Shown: in pieces, positions 17,477-24,664 of the stretch
How positions within the stretch are numbered: the stretch's first letter is position 1
Layout: each line of letters begins with the position of its first letter
Assembly: GCA_028289605.1 (NCBI GenBank)
Contig: JANQON010000007.1
Coordinates: forward strand, 1-64,000
Length of the DNA stretch: 64,000 nt
From: Hyphococcus sp.
Lineage (GTDB): Bacteria; Pseudomonadota; Alphaproteobacteria; Caulobacterales; Parvularculaceae
Direction of reading: 5' to 3'
Notes under the pieces: generated by a model
Seen by the model: only the letters and a program-made list of their open reading frames with translations
The model's database searches: none
What the model was told of the DNA's origin: nothing
Program-made: the position numbers and the translations under genes

Positions 17477-18994
17477 GTGGCGTTAGCTCCAAAACTTGAG
17501 TTCAGGCAGTCGCAGCAACTGGTGATGACGCCGCAGTTGCAGCAGGCGATCAAGCTGTTGCAGCTGTCAAATCTCGAACTCGCCGAATTTGTCGCCTCGC
17601 AGCTGGAAGAGAACCCGTTTCTTGAACAGGACGAATCCCCCGCCGACGCGCCGGAAGAGCGGCGCGGCGCCAAAGACGCGGATCAGCAGCCCGGGGAAAG
17701 CGACACCGGCGACATCGACCTGGCGGCGGACCAGTCTCCGGAAAAGGCGAGCGACGCGATTGACGCTGAGTATGAAGACATCGATCCGTCCGGAACCGGC
17801 AGCGATGCGGCGAATCAGGACTTCAAGACGAACGATTGGGCCACCGCCGGCTCCGGCGGCGCTTCTCTGGACGACGAACGACAGTTTGACGCAACGCTGT
17901 CGAAAGAGATCTCCCTCGCCGAACATTTGACTGAACAGCTTCACGTCGCCACGCGCGATCCAGCGAAACTTTTTCTCGGCGCTTATCTCGTCGACCTTAT
18001 CGATGAGGCCGGTTACTTGCGCGATTCCCTGGAAGACGTCGCTGAGCGGCTGGGCGCCGATCTCAGCGATGTTGAAGAGACGCATGCGTTGATCACGACG
18101 TTCGATCCATGCGGCGTCGGTGCGCGCGATCTGAAGGAGTGTCTCTCCCTGCAGCTCAAAGAGGCCGACCGTCTTGATCCGGCGATGCAGGCTTTTCTCG
18201 CCAATATTGAACTGCTGGCGAAGGGCGACCTCAGGGGACTGATCAAAGCGACCGGGGCGGACGAGGAAGATGTTCGCGACATGATCGCAGAAATACGGTC
18301 CTTAACGCCCAAGCCGGGTTACGCTTATGGCGGCGGCGCCGTGCAGGCCGTGGCGCCGGACGTATTCGTGCGTCAGGGCGCCGACGGCGCCTGGAAAGTT
18401 GAACTGAACAACGACACCTTGCCGCGCGTGCTCGTTAACCGACGCTATTTCGCGGAAATATCCGCCGCCCGGTCAAGCGAGGACGACAAGACCTATGTGG
18501 CGGATCAATTCGCGAACGCAAACTGGCTCGCCAAAAGCCTCGACCAAAGAGCGAGAACGATTCTGAAGGTTTCCTCCGAGATCGTTCGCCAGCAGGACGG
18601 GTTTTTCGCATACGGCATTAAGCATCTGCGCCCGCTCAACCTCAAAACCGTCGCCGACGCCATTGAAATGCACGAATCGACGGTGTCGCGGGTCACGTCC
18701 AACAAGTACATGGCGACGCCGCGAGGCCTGTTCGAGCTGAAATATTTCTTCACCGCGTCAATCGCCTCCACCGGCGGCGGCGAGGCTCACTCAGCCGAAG
18801 CTGTCCGCTTCCGGATTCGGGAACTTATCGAGGCGGAAACGGCGGACGCGGTTCTTTCTGACGACAAGATCGTTGAGATTCTCAAGGACGAAGGCGTTGA
18901 TATCGCCCGCCGCACCGTTGCTAAGTATCGAGAAACGCTGAATATTCCCTCGTCTGTGCAACGTCGCCGCACCATGTTGCAAGCGGCGATTTGA
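17477..18994 (+). CDS. rpoN: RNA polymerase sigma-54 factor
   Basis: Alternative sigma factor that needs AAA+ activators. Region I at the N-terminus is the Gln-rich LEFRQSQQLVMTPQLQQAIK, followed by an acidic linker (residues about 55-140), the core-binding domain, the helix-turn-helix around TVADAIEMHESTVSRVTSNK and the RpoN box ARRTVAKYRE close to the C-terminus. At 505 residues it is full length. The GTG start at 17477 gives the expected N-terminus. The order lptB-rpoN-hpf-ptsN is the widespread proteobacterial arrangement. Confidence 0.95.
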   Translation: MALAPKLEFRQSQQLVMTPQLQQAIKLLQLSNLELAEFVASQLEENPFLEQDESPADAPEERRGAKDADQQPGESDTGDIDLAADQSPEKASDAIDAEYEDIDPSGTGSDAANQDFKTNDWATAGSGGASLDDERQFDATLSKEISLAEHLTEQLHVATRDPAKLFLGAYLVDLIDEAGYLRDSLEDVAERLGADLSDVEETHALITTFDPCGVGARDLKECLSLQLKEADRLDPAMQAFLANIELLAKGDLRGLIKATGADEEDVRDMIAEIRSLTPKPGYAYGGGAVQAVAPDVFVRQGADGAWKVELNNDTLPRVLVNRRYFAEISAARSSEDDKTYVADQFANANWLAKSLDQRARTILKVSSEIVRQQDGFFAYGIKHLRPLNLKTVADAIEMHESTVSRVTSNKYMATPRGLFELKYFFTASIASTGGGEAHSAEAVRFRIRELIEAETADAVLSDDKIVEILKDEGVDIARRTVAKYRETLNIPSSVQRRRTMLQAAI

Positions 18995-19067
18995 CCTTTC
19001 ATTAACGGCGCCGGCGCCCATATGGTACCTTGTCGGCGCGCCGTTGGCGGCCAAAAAAGGAGCATCA

Positions 19068-19640
19068 ATGGACATCCAGGTCAGCGGAAAAAACATTGAA
19101 CTAGGCGACGCCTTGCAGTCCCACGTCACCGACAAGCTTTCCGAAGGCGTTAGGAAATATTTCGATCGCGGCGCGGAAGCCTCCGTTACCTTCGCCAGAG
19201 AAAAGCGGGAAGTCGAATGCGACGTCACCGCCCATCTTGCCTCTGGCGTCTTTCTCGCCGCTCACGGGCGCGCTGGAGACGCCTACGGGGCCTTCGAGGA
19301 AAGCCTTGAAAAGCTGGAGAAGCGCATTCGTCGCTACAAGCGCCGGCTGAAGGATCACCACGCAAACGGAAAACCGCCTCTGCCCGCCCAAGCCGCCTCA
19401 TTCTACGTGCTCGAGCCCCTCAAGGAGGAGGACGAGGAAACCGATGTCGGCGACCCTGATCCCGTCATCGTAGCGGAAAGCCAGACCCAACTAAGAGAGA
19501 TGACCGTTGGCGCCGCGGTGATGCAATTGGATCTCGCGGAACAACCTGCGGTTGTATTTCGCAACGCCGCCCATGGGCGCATAAATGTCGTGTATCGCCG
19601 CCGGGACGGCCACATTGGATGGGTTGACCCTGCCGCCTAA
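19068..19640 (+). CDS. hpf: Ribosome hibernation promoting factor, long form
   Basis: Binds the 30S decoding region and promotes 100S dimers in stationary phase. The N-terminal S30AE domain (about residues 1-105) starts MDIQVSGKNIELGDALQ and includes the basic KRIRRYKRRLKDHH helix. A flexible linker leads to the C-terminal dimerisation domain (about 130-190) with QPAVVFRNAAHGRINVVYRR, so this is the long-type HPF of 190 residues. ATG 19068 is chosen because AAAAGGAG lies five bases upstream. Confidence 0.93.
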   Translation: MDIQVSGKNIELGDALQSHVTDKLSEGVRKYFDRGAEASVTFAREKREVECDVTAHLASGVFLAAHGRAGDAYGAFEESLEKLEKRIRRYKRRLKDHHANGKPPLPAQAASFYVLEPLKEEDEETDVGDPDPVIVAESQTQLREMTVGAAVMQLDLAEQPAVVFRNAAHGRINVVYRRRDGHIGWVDPAA

Positions 19641-19770
19641 AAGAGTAAACACGCTGCCTTCCGGCAGACGCCTCGCCGATCGACGAAAACGGTAAGAAAT
19701 CTGCAAACCGGTCGAATGTACAAAGATTGAGACCACGATCTCCCAAATAGCACAGCCCAATCGGCGGAGT

Positions 19771-20247
19771 ATGAGTTCAGTTATGGGATTTGACGACATT
19801 CTGAAGCCGGAAAGCGTCATTTTTAACCTTAAGGCTCGGTGCAAGCGCGAGGCGCTTGAAGTCATGGCGGAATCCGCCGCGAAGCAGGTCGGCCGGCCGG
19901 CGAGCGAAATCACTGACGTGCTTCTAGAGCGCGAACAGCTTGGCTCTACGGGCGTTGGGGACGGCGTGGCCATACCGCACGGCAAAATCGACAATCTTCA
20001 TAAAATCACGGGCGTTTTGGCGCTGCTCAAAGAGCCGGTCAGCTTCGACGCCCTGGATGATCAACCCGTTGATCTGATTTTTTTGCTTCTCGCCCCCGCC
20101 AACGCTACAGCGGCTCATCTGAAGGCCTTGGCGCGCGTTTCACGCCTCTTGCGGGACACCGGCGCCAGAGCCGCCCTGCGCGGCGCTGACAGCGCCGAAT
20201 CGCTGTTTGCATTGGCGACATCCGCCGAAAAGCCGGACGCTGCTTAA
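19771..20247 (+). CDS. ptsN: PTS nitrogen-regulatory enzyme IIA (EIIA-Ntr)
   Basis: Phosphocarrier of the nitrogen-related PTS that regulates potassium uptake, stress responses and, in Caulobacter, (p)ppGpp synthesis. The 158-residue protein carries the phosphorylatable His70 in GVAIPHGKID and the standard fold segments LKARCKREALEVMAE and LIFLLLAPANATAAHLKALA. It ends the lptC-to-ptsN gene string; the 130-base gap after hpf may contain its own promoter. Confidence 0.94.
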   Translation: MSSVMGFDDILKPESVIFNLKARCKREALEVMAESAAKQVGRPASEITDVLLEREQLGSTGVGDGVAIPHGKIDNLHKITGVLALLKEPVSFDALDDQPVDLIFLLLAPANATAAHLKALARVSRLLRDTGARAALRGADSAESLFALATSAEKPDAA

Positions 20248-20288
20248 ATCTGGGATTTCATGTCAGGATGGCCGAGCGGCGCGAGCCC

Positions 20289-20558
20289 CTAGTGCACGCT
20301 TAGCGGCGTCATTTCGTATTGGCGTGCGGCCGCGAAAGCGAGTTCGCGGTCGCCGACCAGCGCCAGCCGCTCGCCGTCTTCATCGTGTACGGAATAGAGA
20401 ATGGCGTCGTCATCGATGTTAATTTCCGCACCGCCAAACTCGTCTTGAAGGTGGTCCATCACGTCACGAGCCGCAATCGGTCGGATATAGACAAGCTTGC
20501 GTCCTTCCAACGACGCAAACCCATTGTCGCCCCCGCTCAACTGGTTCGTGCTTTCCAT
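20289..20558 (-). CDS. DUF1150 family protein
   Basis: An 89-residue protein of unknown function found throughout alphaproteobacteria. The pattern VYIRPIAARDV...YSVHDEDGERLALVGDRELAFAAARQ.EMTPLSVH is the DUF1150 signature. It has no signal peptide or membrane segment. In many genomes DUF1150 genes lie beside small heat-shock protein genes; here it is convergent with ptsN and stands alone. Confidence 0.85.
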   Translation of the reverse strand: MESTNQLSGGDNGFASLEGRKLVYIRPIAARDVMDHLQDEFGGAEINIDDDAILYSVHDEDGERLALVGDRELAFAAARQYEMTPLSVH

Positions 20559-20751
20559 GCCGCCTTAGCACCTTTCCGTATCGGAACACCGCACCCAGCA
20601 TGTCCGATGTTCGCTATCAAATGATAAACAAAACTGACATTGATGTTCGCGGTCAGTTTGCCGGTGGTTAATAGGTAGTTTCGCGAAAAGCCGGTTCAAT
20701 GCAAAAATCGCAACGGCGCCAAATGGCCGCATTTCCGCATGGCCGCCAAGG

Positions 20752-21768
20752 TTAAGCCTTGTTCTCGATCTCAAGTAAAATTGAAGAAAAGAGAGCGGGA
20801 TCGATGTTTCCCCCAGATAGGGTGACTACGGTCGTTTTCCCCGAAGTTGGAATTTTCTTCGACAAAACTGCAGCAAGCGCCGCGGCGCCGCCAGGCTCCG
20901 TAACGATCTTCAGGTGTTTAAAGGCGAATGCGACCGCCTGTTTCACGTCCTCCTCGGTAACGCATGCGCCGCCTGTGACCCGACGCTGCATGATGGGAAA
21001 AGTGAGAAGGCCCAGCGACGGGGTTGCAATGGCGTCACAGATCGTCTTCTGGGTAACGTCAGCCGTGAGACGCATACCGGCCTTGAGCGAGGCCTGTGCT
21101 TCATCAAACCCTTCCGGCTCCGCGATAAAGATGTCCGATTTGGGCGCAATCTCTTCCAGAATCGTTGCGCATCCTGCGGTGAGGCCGCCGCCGCCGCAAC
21201 AGATGACAAACTGATCGGCGCGCGCACCCATTTCTCCGGCCTGCTCAACCGCCTCGAGCGCCACGGTGCCCTGCCCTTCGATAATATCGGGATGGTCGAA
21301 GGACGGCGCGAGGCTCATGCCGCGCTCCTCGCAAAGCGCTTTGCCGATCGCTTCCCGGTCCTCTGTATAGCGATCATACCGGACAATTTCGGCGCCGTGC
21401 GCCCGGACCATCTCGGACTTGATCGCCGGCGCATCGGCCGGCATGACGATAACAGCGGGGCAATCAAAGGCCCTCGCTGCAATCGCAACGCCTTGTGCGT
21501 GATTACCCGAAGACCATGCGACCACGCCGCGCGCGCGAACCTCTTCAGGCAAGCGAGACAAGAGATTATAGGCGCCCCGCAATTTGAATGATCCGCCGCG
21601 TTGCAGCGCCTCGCACTTCAACAAAACGCGGCCGCCCGCCAGGTCGTTCAACCGTTGATTCTCCAGAAGCGGCGTACGCACCGTCTTACCTGCAAGACGG
21701 CGCGCTGCGGCGTGCACGCCCCCCGCGGTGATCGCCTCTTCGCCGACAATATTGAGCTTCGTAGCCAT
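20752..21768 (-). CDS. PLP-dependent threonine/serine dehydratase
   Basis: A fold-type II PLP enzyme of 338 residues. The Schiff-base lysine lies in RGGSFKLRGAYNLL, the substrate loop is SSGNHAQG, and the Gly-rich phosphate-binding loop is CCGGGGLTAG. There is no C-terminal ACT domain, so it matches the short catabolic threonine dehydratase/serine racemase class rather than biosynthetic IlvA. It could act on threonine, serine or a beta-hydroxy amino acid. It is a single gene, followed by uppP upstream on the same strand after about 80 bases. Confidence 0.85.
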   Translation of the reverse strand: MATKLNIVGEEAITAGGVHAAARRLAGKTVRTPLLENQRLNDLAGGRVLLKCEALQRGGSFKLRGAYNLLSRLPEEVRARGVVAWSSGNHAQGVAIAARAFDCPAVIVMPADAPAIKSEMVRAHGAEIVRYDRYTEDREAIGKALCEERGMSLAPSFDHPDIIEGQGTVALEAVEQAGEMGARADQFVICCGGGGLTAGCATILEEIAPKSDIFIAEPEGFDEAQASLKAGMRLTADVTQKTICDAIATPSLGLLTFPIMQRRVTGGACVTEEDVKQAVAFAFKHLKIVTEPGGAAALAAVLSKKIPTSGKTTVVTLSGGNIDPALFSSILLEIENKA

Positions 21769-21847
21769 GTCCGAATTCCGGTTCGTTTGTATCTAATTTC
21801 ACCACCCCATCGCGGTGACGCCAGGGCGAGATTTGGGCCTGATTTTG

Positions 21848-22660
21848 TCAGCCGAATGCGCCGGCTGCAAACGCCAGCAACGCTACGCCCATCAAAATCC
21901 TGTAAATCGCGAAAGGGGCGAAGCTTATTCGCCGGGTCAAGGCCATCAAGGCGGCGATGGACGCGAACGCAGTGACAAACGATAGGACGGCCACGATGGC
22001 GGCAGCCGCCATCGTGGCATTCGCACCGGAGCGGATGATCTCTATACCGGCGAACAAACCGAGTGCGCCGATTGCGGGGATCGCCAACAGCATGGAGAAT
22101 CGCGCCGCCTCCGCACGGGTCCACCCAAGATAACGCGCCGCCGTCATCGTCACCCCCGACCGGGACGCGCCGGGTATCAACGCCAGCGCCTGGGCGGCGC
22201 CGATGCTCAGCGTTTCCCGCCATGTGATGCGGTCGAGCCCCTCATGGGACGAGGAACGCCTGTCGCCGTGCCAAAGAAGAACGCCGAAAACGATGCTGGC
22301 GAGACCGATCGCTTCAGGCGTGCGCAAATAGGCTAAGGCGCCGGTCGCGACAATGAGGCCTGCGGCGAGCAGAAGCGGAATCGTCGCCGCAGCGATAAAC
22401 AAAAATAGCCGGCGCTCATCGCTTGGCTTCATAAGAACGGTATGAATCCCGCCGCGAAACAGCATCGCAGACTCACTGCGAAAGTAGATCAGGACAGCAA
22501 TGAGCGAACCCACATGCGCGGCGACGTCGATCAACGGGCCTTGATCCTCCCAACCGTCGACAACCAACGGCGCTAAGATCAAATGGGCCGAGGATGAAAT
22601 CGGCAGAAACTCCGTGATCCCCTGAATAATCGCCAATACAATCAATTGGATGAGCGTCAT
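21848..22660 (-). CDS. uppP: Undecaprenyl-diphosphatase
   Basis: Dephosphorylates undecaprenyl pyrophosphate to recycle the lipid carrier for peptidoglycan and glycans. The 270-residue polytopic protein has the N-terminal motif QGITEFLPISSSAHLIL with the catalytic Glu and the second motif ALIPGASRSGVTMTAARYLG with the catalytic Arg and Ser, both diagnostic for the BacA/UppP family. About eight hydrophobic helices are visible. It is about 190 bases upstream of the convergently placed dehydratase end and separate from the response-regulator gene. Confidence 0.94.
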   Translation of the reverse strand: MTLIQLIVLAIIQGITEFLPISSSAHLILAPLVVDGWEDQGPLIDVAAHVGSLIAVLIYFRSESAMLFRGGIHTVLMKPSDERRLFLFIAAATIPLLLAAGLIVATGALAYLRTPEAIGLASIVFGVLLWHGDRRSSSHEGLDRITWRETLSIGAAQALALIPGASRSGVTMTAARYLGWTRAEAARFSMLLAIPAIGALGLFAGIEIIRSGANATMAAAAIVAVLSFVTAFASIAALMALTRRISFAPFAIYRILMGVALLAFAAGAFG

Positions 22661-22714
22661 GAGCTTGGCGCTAATTCCAAATTGCGACGTCGCAATGACA
22701 CCGCCTGCATAATT

Positions 22715-23131
22715 CTATGACTTCGCAATGCTGGAAATCTCTTTCGCAGCGCCGGCCTCCAGAATAGCGGCCTCGGCGAAAGCCGCTTCAATCGCTGTAC
22801 GATCATAGGGCTTTAACACATGATAAGCGGCTCCGGCGGCTTTCGCCAATGTGAATTGCTGGTGATCGTTTTCCGTCGCACACAGAATAATTACGGGTTT
22901 GTTGTCTTCCGGCAGTTCACTCGCCCCGCGAAGAAAATCGAGGGCGCCCATCGACGGCAGATCCCAGTCAAGAAGCACGACCCTGGTTTTATTATCCGCA
23001 CAGAACGCAACAGCTTCGCCGGCGTTTTCGGCCTGCGCCGCGCGAAGCCCTAAGTCGGCGACGATCCGCGCGGCGATTTCGCGAATCACTTCTGAATCGT
23101 CAATGATGAGGCAGATTTCTTTGTCGCTCAT
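22715..23131 (-). CDS. Single-domain response regulator next to chpT
   Basis: A 138-residue receiver domain with no output domain. The acidic pair is in LIIDDSEVIR, the phospho-acceptor is Asp55 in VVLLDWDLPSMG, and the conserved lysine is in HVLKPYD. It is chosen to start at ATG 23131 (MSDKEICL) with GGAG five bases upstream. It sits 63 bases downstream of chpT in the same direction. By context it may receive phosphate from, or compete within, the CckA-ChpT phosphorelay, but its partner is not proven; it is not obviously CpdR. Confidence 0.8.
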   Translation of the reverse strand: MSDKEICLIIDDSEVIREIAARIVADLGLRAAQAENAGEAVAFCADNKTRVVLLDWDLPSMGALDFLRGASELPEDNKPVIILCATENDHQQFTLAKAAGAAYHVLKPYDRTAIEAAFAEAAILEAGAAKEISSIAKS

Positions 23132-23194
23132 GTCGCTCCTCGGCTGGGCCAGCAACGCCCATGGAAACTGCGCGCCATCTTTGGCGCAGCAGCC

Positions 23195-23887
23195 TTAGGG
23201 ATGCGTTAACGTAGAAGGCGAATGTGCTTCAGACGACGGGGCAAAATGGGCGGTGATAACAGCTTTCTCTTCATCTGCGGCGGCCGAAACAGCCCCGCCT
23301 GACGCCTTGATCAATTGCCCGGCGATGAGGGCGGGGGTCAATTTGGGCGATATGTCGTTCGCATCCCCTGCGAGGGCGCGTATGAGACCTTCCTGCTTGA
23401 AGACGCGTTTGCCGACAGCCGTAATCTTGAACGCATTAACGTCGCCCTTGACCGTAACGGTTCCCCCCTTTGCGACAAAATCCGCCGCCGCGTTCACCAG
23501 GATCAATATGGCTTTAACGTTTTCTTTCGCGGCAAGACCGCCGGCGAGGTCCCATTCGAGGTCGGGCTTCAGCGTGTCATAGACCGCGGTCATGGCTTCG
23601 CGGGCGTCGTCCATGCTGATTTGCGCGCCAAATCCTCCGGCGGCGCCGTAGGCAAGGCGGGCGTACGACAAGAGCGCCAGCGCTTTTTTCGCGCCCGACC
23701 GCACAAGGTCGAGCGCGGCGGCGCGCATGGTTTCATCCATCTCCGGGTCGTCAAGAACGTCTATGCCGGATCCGATCGCCCCGACGGGATTGATCAAGTC
23801 ATGGCAAACCCGCGACGACAATAACGCCGAGAGCGAAATCGCATCGGGCGAATCATCTTCTTGTTCATTGACAACTGGATCGGACAT
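23195..23887 (-). CDS. chpT: Histidine phosphotransferase ChpT
   Basis: In Caulobacter-type alphaproteobacteria ChpT passes phosphate from the kinase CckA to CtrA and CpdR, controlling the cell cycle. The phosphorylated residue is His29 in SSRVCHDLINPVGAIGSG, and the C-terminal half is a degenerate histidine-kinase ATPase-like fold without ATP-binding motifs. The start at ATG 23887 gives a 230-residue protein and has a GGAG-like site upstream; the longer frame adds an unconserved 43 residues. This gene is one of the stronger taxonomic indicators in the window. Confidence 0.9.
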   Translation of the reverse strand: MSDPVVNEQEDDSPDAISLSALLSSRVCHDLINPVGAIGSGIDVLDDPEMDETMRAAALDLVRSGAKKALALLSYARLAYGAAGGFGAQISMDDAREAMTAVYDTLKPDLEWDLAGGLAAKENVKAILILVNAAADFVAKGGTVTVKGDVNAFKITAVGKRVFKQEGLIRALAGDANDISPKLTPALIAGQLIKASGGAVSAAADEEKAVITAHFAPSSEAHSPSTLTHP

Positions 23888-23976
23888 GGGACCGGCGACT
23901 CCTTCACTGTTCAAACGCCGATCATAAAGCCGATTCGCGCTCGGGACGCAGCACAGCCCCAGGTTTGGAGGCGCGG

Positions 23977-24327
23977 TCAGACTTCCTGCCAGGCCCCGTC
24001 TGAGCCGCGCACGCATTCGCCCGCCTCAGCGCTGTTAATAAGCTTTTCGGCCGTCAATGCAGCCGTGACCTCAATGGAGACGCCGTTTTTCTGAGCGAGG
24101 TCGGCATAGAACGCTTTTCGCTGTTGATTGACGTCGCGGATTTCCCGACGCAACGCGTCATCCACTTCCGCGTCCCCGACAACGCCTAAGTAGCCGTCCG
24201 CCTGTTCGCCGACAACGCAACGATCTTTTGCGTCTTCAATAATTTCGTTCGCCGAAGATGCAGCTCCTGCAAATCCGAATACGCCGATCAGCGCGCCGAC
24301 AATGTATGATGCGTGATGTTTGGTCAT
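23977..24327 (-). CDS. ydbL: YdbL-like (DUF1318) periplasmic protein
   Basis: A 116-residue exported protein with a signal peptide (GALIGVFGFAGAASSA). The mature segment AKDRCVVGEQADGYLGVVGD, the RREIRDVNQQRKAFYADLAQKNGVS stretch and a C-terminal ...GAW match the DUF1318/YdbL family. In E. coli ydbL is the third gene after ydbH and ynbE, and the same order occurs here. Its biochemical role is not established. A ten-base gap separates it from ynbE. Confidence 0.82.
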   Translation of the reverse strand: MTKHHASYIVGALIGVFGFAGAASSANEIIEDAKDRCVVGEQADGYLGVVGDAEVDDALRREIRDVNQQRKAFYADLAQKNGVSIEVTAALTAEKLINSAEAGECVRGSDGAWQEV

Positions 24328-24337
24328 GCCAATCCCC

Positions 24338-24544
24338 TTAGAAAATGTTCGGATTGTTCGCGATCAGGTCTTCAATCTCTCTGTCGAGCTTGACCCGCAC
24401 TTCCTGATCGATCTTTACGTTCAGATTGACTTCGATTGGCTTGTCCCCGCCTTCGAGCCTGACGGTTGTACAGGCGGTCAACCAAATCGCACACACAGCA
24501 GCCGCCATCAAAGAACCGCTCACAGCTCTGATTCTTGTCGTCAT
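24338..24544 (-). CDS. ynbE: YnbE-like outer-membrane lipoprotein
   Basis: A 68-residue lipoprotein with lipobox LTAC. The mature part KPIEVNLNVKIDQEVRVKLD is the YnbE signature. In E. coli YnbE forms an outer-membrane anchor that augments a beta-strand of YdbH, so that the pair bridges the two membranes for phospholipid transport. Here it lies between ydbH (120 bases upstream) and ydbL (10 bases downstream), supporting the same role. Confidence 0.85.
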   Translation of the reverse strand: MTTRIRAVSGSLMAAAVCAIWLTACTTVRLEGGDKPIEVNLNVKIDQEVRVKLDREIEDLIANNPNIF

Positions 24545-24664
24545 CGCTCATCCCCTATTCTGCGCGCATCGCTGCAATGGGCATGATTCTAGCCTGCTCG
24601 TTCGGCGAAAACTAGGCGGAAACGGCGCCTTCAGGCCCTGATTCCCGCACTCGAGGCCGCAACC

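Noticed and set aside
20258-20300. GGATGGCCGAGCGG segment resembling the start of a serine or leucine tRNA
   Set aside because: No acceptor-stem partner, anticodon arm or T-arm (GGTTCGAATCC) follows within 90 bases; the DNA runs into the DUF1150 gene end.
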